Assembly: GCF_004365355.1 (NCBI RefSeq)
Contig: NZ_SODP01000001.1
Span: forward strand, 694,191-758,190
Length of the DNA: 64,000 nt
Direction of reading: 5' to 3'
Source of the DNA: Kribbella pratensis
Lineage (GTDB): Bacteria; Actinomycetota; Actinomycetes; Propionibacteriales; Kribbellaceae
Of the stretch, positions 50,756 through 60,442 are shown one piece after another. A program made the position numbers and the translations under genes. How positions within the stretch are numbered: position 1 is the first letter of the stretch; the number at the start of each line of letters is the position of its first letter. Below the pieces are notes generated by a model. That model saw only the letters and a list, made by a program, of their open reading frames with translations. It made no database searches and had not been told where the DNA came from.

Positions 50756-52432
50756 ATGGACCTCGCCGACTTCACCGGGTACAGCCCGCGCCGACAGCTC
50801 GGGTCCGGACCGGCCGGCACCGTCTGGCAGGTGCGCGACCGTACGACGGGCCGCAATGCCGTACTCAAACAGATCCCGATCACCGCCGTTCCCGACCTGA
50901 GGAGACTCCGTGAAGACCTGAGCGTGCTGAGCCGCATCCGCCACCCGCACATCGCGCGGGTGATGGAGTTCCGTGAGACCGAGACTCACCTGATCGTCAT
51001 CAGCCAGTACCTTCCGGCCGGCAGCCTCGCCAGGCTCCTGTCCCGCCGCGGCCACTTGTCGCGCGGCGAGCTGGTGACCCTCCTCGCGCCTCTGGCCGAG
51101 GCCGTCAGCTTCCTCCACCGCTCGCACCTGAGCCACGGCGCCATCACTCCCCACAACGTCCTCCTCGACGCCGACGGCCGTCCCGTCCTCACCGACGCGG
51201 CCCTCCATCCCGCCCCACCAGCCACCGACTTGACCGCCCTGGCCGCCCTAGCCCATCAGGCAGGCGCAGATCCCACGGTGTTCGCCGCGGACCTCTTCAC
51301 GAACACCGCACCCGCCGCCCTACCCCGCGAGCTTCTGTCTCTGGCCGCCCCAACCCCCATTGACCTGGCAGTCCGTGAGACCCCAACCTCCGCCACCGCA
51401 CTACCCAAGCCCTCCGGCGGGCCGGATCTGTCTACTCTTCTCAGCGCCCCACGTCCGAAGACGTCTGACGACACACCGGGCGACGACGATCCGATCGCCC
51501 TGTCCCGTGGCCCGCTTGCCGCACCTCCACCCAAGCCGCCTACAGCACCCCCGACCCCGCCCGTTCGCCGCGAGCAGTCCGCGACTCCGACTGGAGGTTC
51601 AAAGCGCCGCCCGAACCGTCGTACGAAATCCCGCCGCGGCCGCGTGCTCAGACGCCGCCCACAGTCGCCGCACACCACCGTCCTCGCCGCCGTCCTCGCC
51701 ACCATCCGCGGCCTAGTTGTCCGGCGCCTAGTTGTCCGGCGCCTCGTCGTCCGCCGCCGCGGCCGACGCCCGCTGTACGGCACCGTTGCCGCAGCTGGAC
51801 TGGGTGCTGTCGTCGTGCTCGCGATCGCCACCGTCACGATCCGGACCCTGGACGCACCGGCGACCGCCCAGGCCGACCCCGTTCATCCCCAGATCACCCG
51901 GGTGCCAGCGGCGACCGTGCAACCGACCGCACAACCTGAGCCGACCGCCACGGCGACCGTGCAACCGACTGGAGAGCCTGAGGCGACCGCCGCGGCGAGC
52001 GTGCAACCGACTGGACAGCCTGAGACGACCGCTGCGGCGAGCGGTGATCCGGCTGCCTGGACGAGGACTCTTCAGGCGCTCGATGCCCAGCGGGCTCATG
52101 CGTTCTGGACGCTCGACTTAGGAGCCCTCGACCGCATCTACGTGCCCGGCAGCTCGCCTTGGCGGTCCGACCATGCGCTCCTGTCCAGCTACCGCGAGCA
52201 GCAGATCCGAGTGGAAGGCCTCCGGGTTCAGATCGACAGCTCCACAATCGCCCGCCGCACCCCAACCACAGTCACCCTCAAGACAACCGACCACCTGTCC
52301 GCCGGCCAAGCGGTCGATCAGACCGGCGCCAAGACCCAACTTCCCCGCGGAGCCCCGACGACCAGACTCATCACGCTGACGACCAACCCAACCACGAAGG
52401 TCTGGCGAATCACGGCCATCACCCAAGCCTGA
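50756..52432 (+). CDS. Transmembrane Ser/Thr pseudokinase with extracytoplasmic domain
   Basis: The 558-residue protein has a kinase-like N-terminus: glycine loop GSGPAG (16-21), lysine K38 in NAVLKQI, and a catalytic loop reading HGAITPHN (127-134), so the HRD aspartate is replaced by alanine. The DFG motif reads DAA (147-149). The C-lobe is shortened, ending near 200. A basic proline-rich linker with three LVVRR repeats, one membrane helix (about 345-365), three 14-residue VQPT repeats and a C-terminal NTF2-like domain follow. It is probably a catalytically dead scaffold or sensor. An in-frame GTG at 50708 is an alternative start. Confidence 0.78.
   Translation: MDLADFTGYSPRRQLGSGPAGTVWQVRDRTTGRNAVLKQIPITAVPDLRRLREDLSVLSRIRHPHIARVMEFRETETHLIVISQYLPAGSLARLLSRRGHLSRGELVTLLAPLAEAVSFLHRSHLSHGAITPHNVLLDADGRPVLTDAALHPAPPATDLTALAALAHQAGADPTVFAADLFTNTAPAALPRELLSLAAPTPIDLAVRETPTSATALPKPSGGPDLSTLLSAPRPKTSDDTPGDDDPIALSRGPLAAPPPKPPTAPPTPPVRREQSATPTGGSKRRPNRRTKSRRGRVLRRRPQSPHTTVLAAVLATIRGLVVRRLVVRRLVVRRRGRRPLYGTVAAAGLGAVVVLAIATVTIRTLDAPATAQADPVHPQITRVPAATVQPTAQPEPTATATVQPTGEPEATAAASVQPTGQPETTAAASGDPAAWTRTLQALDAQRAHAFWTLDLGALDRIYVPGSSPWRSDHALLSSYREQQIRVEGLRVQIDSSTIARRTPTTVTLKTTDHLSAGQAVDQTGAKTQLPRGAPTTRLITLTTNPTTKVWRITAITQA
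51911..52036 (+). repeat. Three tandem 42-bp coding repeats in the pseudokinase gene
   Basis: Units at 51911-51952, 51953-51994 and 51995-52036 encode variants of A-[TS]-V-Q-P-T-x-x-P-E-x-T-A just outside the membrane. A 15-bp unit encoding LVVRR is also repeated three times near 51713-51757. Both look like recent slippage or recombination expansions. Confidence 0.85.
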
Positions 52433-52464
52433 CCCGCATCAAGCAACAGAACCGAGGCAGCTTA

Positions 52465-53352
52465 TTAGGCGAGCGCAGCAGAAAGGGCGGTGGTGACGGT
52501 CGGGTGGTGGAAGGGAAAGCCGGCTGACTGAAGGCGAGTTGGCAGCGCTCGTTTGCTTCCCAGGAGTTCCCACGCGAACTCGCCCAACGCAGCCTTCATC
52601 GCGAAGGCCGGGACCGGCACGAACGCGGGTCGGTTGAGCGCCGTCGCGAGGGCCTCGGTGAATTCTTTGTTGGTGGTCGGCGTCGGGAGGGTCACGTTCA
52701 CCGGGCCGCTGATCGAGTCGGTATCGGCGACGAAGCGGACGGCTCGGATCCAGTCGGTCAGCGACACGACGGGGAAGTACTGGGTGCCGGACCCGAGGCG
52801 GCCGCCGAGACCGAGACGGAAAGGAAGGGAGAGGAGTTGGAACGCAGGAGCCTGACGATCGAGTACGACGCCGGTGCGGAGAGCGGCGACCCGGCTACCT
52901 GCGGCACGGGCGGGCTCCAGCGCGCCTTCCCATAGGCGGACGACGTCGGAGAGGAAGCCGTCGCCGAGTTCGGAGTCCTCGGTGAGGATGCGGTCGCCGA
53001 GGTCCGTCCCGTAGCCGCCGATCCCGCTCTGCGTGATCAGGACCGGGTGCCGGTCGAGCTGCGACACGGCCGTCGCCAGCGTCGACGTCGTACTCACGCG
53101 ACTCTCGCGGATCGCGTTGCGGTACGTCGGTGTCCATGGCCGGCCGATGTTCGCCCCGGCCAGGTTGACCACGACATCGGGGTCGCGGAGGGACGCGGGG
53201 TCGAGGTCACCGGTGGCCGGATTCCAGCGGATCTCGTCGGACGTCGACGGCGTACGGCGTACCAGGCGGAGGACCTGGTGGCCGTCGGCAACCAGGTCGC
53301 GGGTCAGGGCCTTGCCGAGGAAGCCGGATGCTCCGGCCAGCACGTACTTCAT
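52465..53352 (-). CDS. TIGR01777 family NAD(P)-binding epimerase/SDR protein
   Basis: The 295-residue protein has the N-terminal Rossmann motif AGASGFLGKAL, VVNLAGANIGRPW, ITQSGIGGYG and the C-terminal DUF1731 region (PAFVPVPAFAMKAALGE...LLGSKRALPTRLQ). The family is extended SDR of unknown substrate; its place between sucB and lipB matches Rv2216. The ATG at 53352 has an AAGGAG ribosome site. It lies downstream of the sucB terminator and probably has its own promoter. It ends 32 bp from the convergent pseudokinase gene. Confidence 0.9.
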   Translation of the reverse strand: MKYVLAGASGFLGKALTRDLVADGHQVLRLVRRTPSTSDEIRWNPATGDLDPASLRDPDVVVNLAGANIGRPWTPTYRNAIRESRVSTTSTLATAVSQLDRHPVLITQSGIGGYGTDLGDRILTEDSELGDGFLSDVVRLWEGALEPARAAGSRVAALRTGVVLDRQAPAFQLLSLPFRLGLGGRLGSGTQYFPVVSLTDWIRAVRFVADTDSISGPVNVTLPTPTTNKEFTEALATALNRPAFVPVPAFAMKAALGEFAWELLGSKRALPTRLQSAGFPFHHPTVTTALSAALA

Positions 53353-53389
53353 CCCGCTTCGCTCCTTGTGAGGTTCGCTGAACACAAAA

Positions 53390-53428
53390 GCGCCGGTGCC
53401 CGTCTCCGGGGAGACAATGCACCGGCGC
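53390..53428 (-). terminator. Rho-independent terminator of sucB
   Basis: GCGCCGGTGC (53390-53399) and GCACCGGCGC (53419-53428) form a 10-bp stem enclosing a second small stem (GTCTCC/GGAGAC). On the minus strand the structure is followed by TTTTG, 15 bp after the sucB stop. Confidence 0.85.
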
Positions 53429-53442
53429 CTCAGCTGATCGGA

Positions 53443-55395
53443 TCAGACGTCGAACTGGGCCTCTTCGAGGCGCTTCTTGACCGCGGTCAGGTAACGGGCC
53501 GCGTCGGCCCCGTCGACCAGACGGTGGTCGTAGGTCAGCGCCAGGTACACCATCTGCCGGATCGCGATCGTCTCGCCGAGCTCCGGGTGGGTGATGACGA
53601 CCGGGCGCTTCACCACGGCTCCGGTCCCCAGCATGCCGACCTGCGGCTGGTTCAGGATCGGGGTGTCGAACAGCGCGCCCCGGCTACCGGTGTTGGTGAT
53701 CGTGAACGTGCCGCCCGCCATCTCGTCCGGCAGCACCTTGTTGTTGCGGGTGCGGTCGGCGAGGTCGGCGATCTTCTTCGCCAGGCCGGCGATGTTCAGG
53801 TCACCGGCGTTGTGGACGACGGGGACCATCAGGCCGCGCTCGACATCTACCGCGATGCCCAGGTGCTCGGCGGCGTGGTAGGTGATCTCGCCCTTCTCCT
53901 CGTCGATCGACGCGTTCAGCTTCGGGTACTGCTTGAGCGCGTCGACTGCGGCGAGGGCGAAGAACGGCAGGAACGACAGCTTCGTGCCCTCGCGGGCCTC
54001 GAACTCCGCCTTCTTCGCGTTGCGCAGCTTGGCGATCTCGGTGACGTCGACCTCGACCACGGTGGTCAGCTGGGCCGAGACCTTCAGCGAGTTGACCATG
54101 TGGGTCGCGATCGCCTTGCGGATCCGGCTCATCTTCTCGGTCGTGCCACGCAGCGGGCTGATCGTCGCAGCCTGCGCGGGCGCGGCGGCCGGCGCAGCTG
54201 CCTGGGGGGCCGGGGCTGCGGCCGCAGCCTTCTTGGCCTCGGCGGCGGCGATCACGTCCTGCTTGCGGATCCGGCCGCCGACGCCGGTTCCCTGTACGGC
54301 GTTGAGGTCGACCTGGTGTTCCGCGGCCAGCTTGCGGACCAGGGGAGTGACGTAGTTCGGACCGTCGGTCGCAGAACCGTTCGGCGACGGAGCGCTCGAC
54401 GGCGCCGGCGCAGCAGCCGGGGCGGGTGCCTGCGCGGCCGGAGCCTGTGCGGGCGCCGCCTGCGGAGCAGGAGCTTGTGCGGGTGCGGCCTGCGGGGCCG
54501 GAGCCTGGGCAGGTGCGGCCTGCGGCGCGGGTGCCGAGGCCTGGGGAGCCGGAGCGGCGGCGGCCGGAGCCGAAGCCTGGGGTGCCGGGGCAGCGGCGGG
54601 TGCCGAGGCCTGGGCGGCGGGGGCCGGAGCCTGAGCGGCTGCGGGGGCCGGGGTCTCGGCGGGGGCGGACTGGGCCGGGGCGGCGTCGCCGGAGCCGACG
54701 ATTGCCAGCTCGGCGCCGACCTCGACGGTCTCGTCCTCGGCGACCTTGATCTCGAGGAGCTTGCCGGCGATCGGGGACGGGATCTCGGTGTCGACCTTGT
54801 CGGTGGAGACCTCGAGCAGCGGCTCGTCGACGGCGACGTCGTCACCGACCTGCTTGAGCCAGCGGGTGACCGTACCCTCGGTGACGCTCTCGCCGAGTGC
54901 CGGCAGCGTGACCGGCGTACCGGAAGCGGAGCCACCGCCCGACGCGGCCGGAGCCTCCTGAGCTGCCGGGGCCGGGGCCTCCTGGGCCGGGGCTTCCTGC
55001 GGAGCGGGAGCTTCCTGCTGCTGGGCGGCCGGCTGCTCCTGGGCGGGAGCGGCCTGTGCCGGAGCGGCCTCGGCGGCCGGCTGCTCGGCGGCGGGCTGCT
55101 CGGCGGCCGGGGCAGCCTCGGCCGGAGCGGATTCGGCCGGAGCGGAGGTGGCTTCGCCCGCGTCGCCGATGACGGCGAGCTCGGCGCCGACCTCGACGGT
55201 CTCGTCCTCGGCGGCCTTGATCTCGAGTAGGGTGCCGGCCACCGGCGACGGGATCTCGGTGTCGACCTTGTCGGTCGAGACCTCCAGCAGGGGCTCGTCG
55301 ACGGCAACCGTGTCGCCGACCTGCTTGAGCCAGCGGGTGACGGTTCCTTCGGTGACGCTCTCCCCGAGGGCCGGCAGGGATACAGAGGTCGGCAT
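53443..55395 (-). CDS. sucB: Dihydrolipoamide acyltransferase E2 (2-oxoglutarate dehydrogenase complex) with two lipoyl domains
   Basis: The 650-residue E2 has two lipoyl domains with lipoylated K43 and K200, both in [14 protein letters not shown]. Long Ala/Pro/Gln linkers follow (about 85-150 and 235-345), then a peripheral-subunit-binding domain (347-386) and the catalytic domain (about 415-650) with DHRLVDG near the end. In actinobacteria this E2 serves the pyruvate and 2-oxoglutarate dehydrogenases jointly, so the choice of name sucB over dlaT is uncertain. An AAGGAG ribosome site precedes the start. It is downstream of lpd on the same strand, with a terminator after it. Confidence 0.95.
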   Translation of the reverse strand: MPTSVSLPALGESVTEGTVTRWLKQVGDTVAVDEPLLEVSTDKVDTEIPSPVAGTLLEIKAAEDETVEVGAELAVIGDAGEATSAPAESAPAEAAPAAEQPAAEQPAAEAAPAQAAPAQEQPAAQQQEAPAPQEAPAQEAPAPAAQEAPAASGGGSASGTPVTLPALGESVTEGTVTRWLKQVGDDVAVDEPLLEVSTDKVDTEIPSPIAGKLLEIKVAEDETVEVGAELAIVGSGDAAPAQSAPAETPAPAAAQAPAPAAQASAPAAAPAPQASAPAAAAPAPQASAPAPQAAPAQAPAPQAAPAQAPAPQAAPAQAPAAQAPAPAAAPAPSSAPSPNGSATDGPNYVTPLVRKLAAEHQVDLNAVQGTGVGGRIRKQDVIAAAEAKKAAAAAPAPQAAAPAAAPAQAATISPLRGTTEKMSRIRKAIATHMVNSLKVSAQLTTVVEVDVTEIAKLRNAKKAEFEAREGTKLSFLPFFALAAVDALKQYPKLNASIDEEKGEITYHAAEHLGIAVDVERGLMVPVVHNAGDLNIAGLAKKIADLADRTRNNKVLPDEMAGGTFTITNTGSRGALFDTPILNQPQVGMLGTGAVVKRPVVITHPELGETIAIRQMVYLALTYDHRLVDGADAARYLTAVKKRLEEAQFDV

Positions 55396-55521
55396 GACGG
55401 TCGTTGCTCCTTCGTCTGATCGGTCGAGTGTCAGCCTACGGTGCCGCCTGAGCGGGCGGGATCCGGGTCACGGGCCCGTCACGCTCCAGCAGCTCAAACC
55501 TACTGGGACCAACCAGCAGGG

Positions 55522-56901
55522 TCAGTCATGGAAGTGCAAAGGTTTCCCGGCGAGCGCCAGGTGCGCTTCGCCGAGGGCCTCGTTCTGGGTCGGGTGGGCG
55601 TGGACCAGCGGCGCGACGTCGGCCGGGTACGCCTCCCAGTTGTAGATCAGCTGCGCCTCGCCGATCAGCTCACCGACACGCGAGCCGACCATGTGCAGCC
55701 CGACCACCGCGCCGTCGCGAGCGCGGACCAGCTTCACGAAGCCGGACGTCTTCAGGATCTGCGATTTGCCGTTGCCGCCGAGGTTGTAGTTGAGGATCTC
55801 CACGTCGCCGTACCGCGCCCGGGCCTGCTCCTCGGTCAGTCCGACCGACGCGACCTCCGGCTCGGAGTACGTCACCCGCGGGATACCGGCCTCGTCGATC
55901 GGGGTCGGCGCGAGACCCGCGAGGTGCTCGGCGACGAAGATGCCCTGCTGGAACCCGCGGTGTGCGAGCTGCAGTCCCGGCACGATGTCGCCGACCGCGT
56001 ACACGCCCGGCACGCTCGTCTGCAGCGTCGAGTCGACGGTCACGAAGCCGCGATCAAGCGCGACCCCGACCTCTTCGTACCCGAGGCCCGTGGTGTTCGG
56101 TCCGCGGCCGACGGCGACGAGCAGTACCTCGGCCTCGATCACCTCACCCCCCGCGACAGTCACCTGTACGCCGGAATCCGTCACGGCGACCGACTCGAAC
56201 GGCGTACCGGTCTTGAAGGCGATCTTCCGCTTCCGGAACGCCCGCTCGAGCGTCTTCGAGCAGTCCGCGTCCTCGGCCGGGACGAGCCGGGGCAGCGCCT
56301 CGACGATCGTCACGCGAGTGCCGAACGACGTCCACGCCGAAGCGAACTCGACGCCGATCACGCCACCGCCCAGGACGACGGCCGACTCCGGCACGCGGTC
56401 GAGCGTCAGCGCGTGCTCGCTCGCGATCACCCGGTTCCCGTCGATCTCCAGGCCCGGCAGCGAACGAGAGTAGGAGCCGGAGGCAAGGATCACGTTACGG
56501 CCGGTGTACGTCGTGTCGCCGACCTGGACCGTGGTGGGGGAGGTGAGCCGCCCCTCGCCCTCGACGACCGTGATGCCGCGCGCCTTCAACTGCCCCTGCA
56601 GGCCCTTGAACAGCCGGTCGACCACGCCGTCCTTGTACTTGTTCACGCCGCCCATGTCGACGCCCTCGAGCGTCGTCCGGACACCGAACTGCTCACCCTC
56701 GCGCGCCGAGTCGGCGACCTCCGCGGCGTGCAGCAGCGCCTTGGTCGGGATGCATCCGCGATGCAGACAGGTCCCGCCGACCTTGTCCTTCTCCACCAGC
56801 GCCACCGACATACCGAGCGTCGCCGCGCGCAGTCCGGCGGCGTAGCCACCGCTGCCGCCGCCGAGAATCACCAGGTCGTACGTCGTCCCACTGTCAGTCA
56901 C
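55522..56901 (-). CDS. lpdA: Dihydrolipoamide dehydrogenase (E3)
   Basis: The 459-residue flavoprotein reoxidises dihydrolipoamide with NAD+. It has the FAD motif LGGGSGGYAAG, the redox disulfide C45/C50 in GGTCLHRGCIPTK, the NAD-binding GGGVIGVEFA and the base pair H436/E441 in HAHPTQNEALGEAH. The start is GTG behind a GGAGGA ribosome site. It is followed by sucB after 126 bp, which may be cotranscribed. Confidence 0.96.
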   Translation of the reverse strand: MTDSGTTYDLVILGGGSGGYAAGLRAATLGMSVALVEKDKVGGTCLHRGCIPTKALLHAAEVADSAREGEQFGVRTTLEGVDMGGVNKYKDGVVDRLFKGLQGQLKARGITVVEGEGRLTSPTTVQVGDTTYTGRNVILASGSYSRSLPGLEIDGNRVIASEHALTLDRVPESAVVLGGGVIGVEFASAWTSFGTRVTIVEALPRLVPAEDADCSKTLERAFRKRKIAFKTGTPFESVAVTDSGVQVTVAGGEVIEAEVLLVAVGRGPNTTGLGYEEVGVALDRGFVTVDSTLQTSVPGVYAVGDIVPGLQLAHRGFQQGIFVAEHLAGLAPTPIDEAGIPRVTYSEPEVASVGLTEEQARARYGDVEILNYNLGGNGKSQILKTSGFVKLVRARDGAVVGLHMVGSRVGELIGEAQLIYNWEAYPADVAPLVHAHPTQNEALGEAHLALAGKPLHFHD

Positions 56902-57086
56902 AGGTTCCTCCGTGAGTCAGGTCCAAGGCAGGCGGTCCCGGATCGCGGTTCCGGCCCGGCGCAATCTTGTCACCGATCCGGCCCCGATCCACGCCGGGGC
57001 CGTCCCGGACCGGGCACGTCGCTACCGCCCGCAACCGTTATCCAGGATTTCGGCCGTGACTTGCACACATAGTGGACACTTACCTC

Positions 57087-57404
57087 ATGAAGTGGTTCGG
57101 TCGCCGGCGGAAGGCCGGAACGATGCGCCGGGCGGAGACTCCGGACCAGGCGCACCTGAAGGAGTTCGTCCAGACCCGCCAGGGCGTCGAGGGATTCGTC
57201 GAGCCGCGGACGGCAGTCACGGAGTACACCCTGCTCCTGGTGGCGATCGACGGTGAGTGGACCCGTCGCCGGGTCCCGTCGGTGCAGTGGGCCCACAACT
57301 TCGCCAACAAGCTCGGCATCCCGTCGTACGACGCGGCCGTGGTCGGGTATCCGCCCCGGATGCGCGAGTACAACGCCCGGATGAAGAAGAACGGTCTGGC
57401 GTAA
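57087..57404 (+). CDS. Small conserved actinobacterial protein of unknown function
   Basis: The 105-residue basic protein has KWFGRRRKAG at its start and a conserved core EGFVEPRTAVTEYTLLLVAIDGEWTRRRV followed by IPSYDAAVVGYPPRMREYNAR. Homologues sit in the lpd-pepA region of many actinobacteria and are sometimes labelled oxidoreductase without basis. A GTG at 57072 is an alternative start. It is followed closely by a cupin gene and the two may be cotranscribed. Confidence 0.75.
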   Translation: MKWFGRRRKAGTMRRAETPDQAHLKEFVQTRQGVEGFVEPRTAVTEYTLLLVAIDGEWTRRRVPSVQWAHNFANKLGIPSYDAAVVGYPPRMREYNARMKKNGLA

Positions 57405-57429
57405 GGACCGGGTGACCCGGGGCAGCAGG

Positions 57430-57762
57430 ATGAAGGACGAGAAGGAATTCTTCGCCACCGGCGAGCTCGCCTGGGTGGACACGGCCGCCGACGGGATCTC
57501 GGAGCGAGTGCTGAGCCGCGATCCCGACGGAACGCTGACCAGGCTGGCCCGTTGGGCGCCCGGCACGTTGTCGGGCGAGGAAATCATCCGCCACGAATAT
57601 GTCGAAGAGGTTTACCTGCTCGAGGGTGAGTTGACCGATCTCACCCTCGAGCAGACGTTCCGGCCCGGCGACTATGCGTGCCGGCCGCCAGGCATGCCGC
57701 ACGGTCCCTACCGAACGGCGACCGGCTGCATCATGCTGGAGATTCGTTACTCAGCTCGCTGA
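57430..57762 (+). CDS. Cupin-domain protein
   Basis: The 110-residue protein is a single cupin barrel: WAPGTLSGEEIIRHEYVEEVYLLEGELTDL supplies the His/Glu metal ligands of motif 1, and FRPGDYACRPPGMPHGPYRT supplies motif 2 with its histidine. It resembles the ChrR-like cupins, but no sigma factor is nearby. Function unknown. GTG at 57412, behind an AAGGA sequence, is an equally possible start. The 3' end overlaps the convergent pepA by 12 bp. Confidence 0.8.
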   Translation: MKDEKEFFATGELAWVDTAADGISERVLSRDPDGTLTRLARWAPGTLSGEEIIRHEYVEEVYLLEGELTDLTLEQTFRPGDYACRPPGMPHGPYRTATGCIMLEIRYSAR

Positions 57763-59244
57763 GGCGGCCAGTTCTACCAGGGTGCGAACCGCGTAACCAG
57801 TGCCGCCGTTGGGGGTGTAGCCGGAGGCGCCGCCGTCGTTGAAGGCCGGGCCGGCCACGTCGAGGTGCACCCAGTCGATGCCCTCGGCAACGAAGTCGCC
57901 GAGGAAGGCGGCCGCGGCCAGCGCGCCGCCCCAGGCCTCGCCGGTGATGTTGGCCAGGTCCGCGACCTTCGAGTGCGACTTCAGCTTCTCGAGCATCTCG
58001 GCCGGGATCGGCAGCGGCCACATCGACTCGCCGGCCGCGATCGCGGCGTCGACCACGCGATCGCGCGCGCTGTCGGTGTTCGCGAACGCGCCGGCCACCT
58101 TGGTGCCCAGGGCAACGACACAGGCGCCGGTCAGGGTCGCCACGTCGACGATCAGGTCGGGCTGGTCCTCGGACGCCCGCACCAGCGCGTCGCCGAGCAC
58201 GAGCCGGCCCTCGGCGTCGGTGTTCAGCACCTCGACGGTCTTGCCGCCGTACATCGTCAGGACGTCGGAGGGCCGCGCCGCCGAGCCGGACGGCATGTTC
58301 TCGGCCATCGCGGCGTACGCCGTCACCTGCACCGGCAGGCCGAGCCGCGCGATGGCGAGCGTCGCGCCGATGACCGCGGCCGCGCCGGCCATGTCGGACT
58401 TCATGCTGACCATGCCGGTCGACGTCTTCAGCGACAGGCCGCCGGAGTCGAACGTGATGCCCTTGCCGACGAATGCGAGGTGCGTGACCGGCTTGCGCGG
58501 CGTGTAGCTCAGCCGGACCAGCCGCGGCGGGTTGGTCGAGCCCTGACCGACGCCGAGGATGCCGCCGTACCCGCCCTTGGCGAGCGCCTTCTCGTCGAGC
58601 ACCTCGACCTTGACGCCGTACTCCTTGCCGAGCTTGACCGCGTCCGCGGCGAACTCGACCGGGTGCAGGTCCGACGGCGGGGTGTTGACCCAGTCGCGCA
58701 CCTGCGCGACGGCGTCCGCGGTCACCTCGGCGCGCTCGAGCGCGGCCTTGGCCTCCTTGTTGCGGGCCAGGTCGGTGAGCAGGGTCAGGTTGCCCGGCGC
58801 TTCGGAGCTGTCCGACGACTTGTACGCCGTGAACGCGTAGCGCCCCATCAAGGCGCCCTCGGCCACCGCGCGCACGCACTCCGCGTCGGGGGTCGGCAGC
58901 GCGAACGCGACCGACTGCGAGATCTTCACCGCGCGCACACCGGTGCCGGCCGCGGTCCGCAGGTCCTCGGTCTTCAGTTCGCCGTCGGGGGCCGCCCCGA
59001 GACCGACCGCGATCAGCGTCGCCGACTTGCCCGGCTTCGGCCCGGGCACCTTCGTCACCTCCCCGGCCTTGCCGGTGGCGCCGAGTCCGGACAGCACCTC
59101 CACCAGCTTCCCGCCGTACGCGGCGTTCAGCGACTCCGTGCCGGCCGGCAGGGCGACGCTGCCGCCGAGTTTGACCACGCCGATGACTACGGCGTCGGTC
59201 TTGACGCCGGCGGCATCTGACTTGCTCAGGGTGATGGTGGTCAC
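57751..59244 (-). CDS. pepA: Leucyl aminopeptidase (M17)
   Basis: The 497-residue M17 peptidase removes N-terminal residues from peptides using two metal ions. The catalytic C-terminal domain has VGKGITFDSGG (metal lysine and aspartate), KSDMAGAAAV and the signature NTDAEGRL with the second metal aspartate and glutamate. The N-terminal domain (to about 165) is the usual hexamer-forming one. GTG at 59244 follows a GAGGA ribosome site. It is divergent from gcvT, as in M. tuberculosis where Rv2213 and Rv2211c are near each other. Confidence 0.96.
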   Translation of the reverse strand: MTTITLSKSDAAGVKTDAVVIGVVKLGGSVALPAGTESLNAAYGGKLVEVLSGLGATGKAGEVTKVPGPKPGKSATLIAVGLGAAPDGELKTEDLRTAAGTGVRAVKISQSVAFALPTPDAECVRAVAEGALMGRYAFTAYKSSDSSEAPGNLTLLTDLARNKEAKAALERAEVTADAVAQVRDWVNTPPSDLHPVEFAADAVKLGKEYGVKVEVLDEKALAKGGYGGILGVGQGSTNPPRLVRLSYTPRKPVTHLAFVGKGITFDSGGLSLKTSTGMVSMKSDMAGAAAVIGATLAIARLGLPVQVTAYAAMAENMPSGSAARPSDVLTMYGGKTVEVLNTDAEGRLVLGDALVRASEDQPDLIVDVATLTGACVVALGTKVAGAFANTDSARDRVVDAAIAAGESMWPLPIPAEMLEKLKSHSKVADLANITGEAWGGALAAAAFLGDFVAEGIDWVHLDVAGPAFNDGGASGYTPNGGTGYAVRTLVELAASAS

Positions 59245-59328
59245 GAAATCCTCAGTCCTCCTTGACCGGCGGGCAGACAGCCGGTCGTGACGGTACGTGC
59301 ATGCTGCCTCCGCATGCTACGCGTCGGG

Positions 59329-59334
59329 TAGTTT
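59329..59334 (+). promoter_or_regulatory. -10 hexamer for leaderless gcvT
   Basis: TAGTTT lies 7 nt before the ATG at 59342; the spacer is pyrimidine-rich and cannot act as a ribosome site. Two GCATGC palindromes (59299-59304 and 59312-59317) lie just upstream in the -35 region. No glycine riboswitch is seen. Confidence 0.45.
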
Positions 59335-59341
59335 CCCCTCC

Positions 59342-60442
59342 ATGACCGAGTCGCCTGTTCTGAAGAAGTCCCCGTTGCACGAGCGCCACGTCGCGCTCGG
59401 CGCCAAGTTCGCCGAGTTCGGCGGCTGGGAGATGCCGTTGGAGTACTCCGGTGTCGTCGCCGAACACACCGCGGTCCGTACGTCGGTGGGCGTCTTCGAC
59501 GTGAGCCACCTGGGCAAGGCGACCGTGAAGGGTCCGGGCGCCGCGGCGTACGTGAACGCCTGCCTGACCAACGACCTGGGCAAGATCGCGCCGGGCCAGG
59601 CGCAGTACACACTGTGCTGCAACGAGCGCGGGGGTGTGGTCGACGACCTGATCGCGTACCTGCACGGTGACGACGACGTGTTCCTGATCCCGAACGCGGC
59701 CAACACCGCCGAGGTCGTCCGGCTGCTCCAGGCCGATGCCCCCGACGGCGTCGAGGTGACGAACGTCCACGACGACTACGCGATCCTCGCCGTCCAGGGT
59801 GCGAACAGCGATGACGTCGTGGCCGCGATCGGCCTTCCCACGGGCCACGACTACATGGCCTTCGCCACAGCCGACTTCGGCGGTACGCCGGTTGTCGTGT
59901 GCCGCACTGGCTATACGGGCGAGCGCGGGTACGAGCTCGTCGTACCGAACGCGGCCGCGGTCGCGGTGTTCGACGCGCTGCTGGAGGCCGGGAAGCCGCA
60001 CAACATCGTGCCGGCCGGCCTCGGCGCCCGAGACACGCTGCGGACCGAGATGGGCTACCCGCTGCACGGCCAGGACATCACGCCCGACATCACGCCGGTA
60101 CAGGCGCGCTCCGGATGGGCCGTGGGGTGGAAGAAGGAGCACTTCTGGGGCGACGCGGCCCTGCGTGCCGAGAAGGAGAGCGGACCGGCGCGGATCCTGC
60201 GCGGGCTGCGGGCGGCCGGACGGGGTATTCCGCGGCCGCACATGACGGTTCTGGACCAATCCGGAACGACGCTCGGTGAAGTCACGTCCGGGACGTTCTC
60301 TCCGACCCTGAAGAAAGGCGTCGCGCTGGCGCTCCTGGACGCGGCGGTAAAGGAAGGCGAACAGGTGAGGGTCGACATCCGCGGCCGTCAGGAACTGTTC
60401 GACGTGGTCAAACCGCCGTTCGTCACCGTCCACGTCCGGTAA
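59342..60442 (+). CDS. gcvT: Aminomethyltransferase, glycine cleavage system T protein
   Basis: GcvT takes the aminomethyl group from H protein, forming methylene-tetrahydrofolate and ammonia. The 366-residue product has [33 protein letters not shown], a folate-binding DD loop and [14 protein letters not shown], and ends with the C-terminal barrel ([21 protein letters not shown]). The start at 59342 is fixed by homology and by the TAGTTT hexamer. gcvH and gcvP are not adjacent. Confidence 0.95.
   Translation: MTESPVLKKSPLHERHVALGAKFAEFGGWEMPLEYSGVVAEHTAVRTSVGVFDVSHLGKATVKGPGAAAYVNACLTNDLGKIAPGQAQYTLCCNERGGVVDDLIAYLHGDDDVFLIPNAANTAEVVRLLQADAPDGVEVTNVHDDYAILAVQGANSDDVVAAIGLPTGHDYMAFATADFGGTPVVVCRTGYTGERGYELVVPNAAAVAVFDALLEAGKPHNIVPAGLGARDTLRTEMGYPLHGQDITPDITPVQARSGWAVGWKKEHFWGDAALRAEKESGPARILRGLRAAGRGIPRPHMTVLDQSGTTLGEVTSGTFSPTLKKGVALALLDAAVKEGEQVRVDIRGRQELFDVVKPPFVTVHVR

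Noticed and set aside
54400..55140. Repetitive GC-rich DNA in sucB considered as a mobile or CRISPR-like repeat
   Set aside because: It codes for the Ala/Pro/Gln linkers between the E2 domains and keeps frame; there are no spacers.
55441..57072. 543-codon plus-strand reading frame opposite lpd
   Set aside because: The sense strand encodes a full dihydrolipoamide dehydrogenase with the redox disulfide and His/Glu pair.
59299..59334. Glycine riboswitch before gcvT
   Set aside because: The upstream region is too short, the transcript looks leaderless, and only two GCATGC palindromes are seen.
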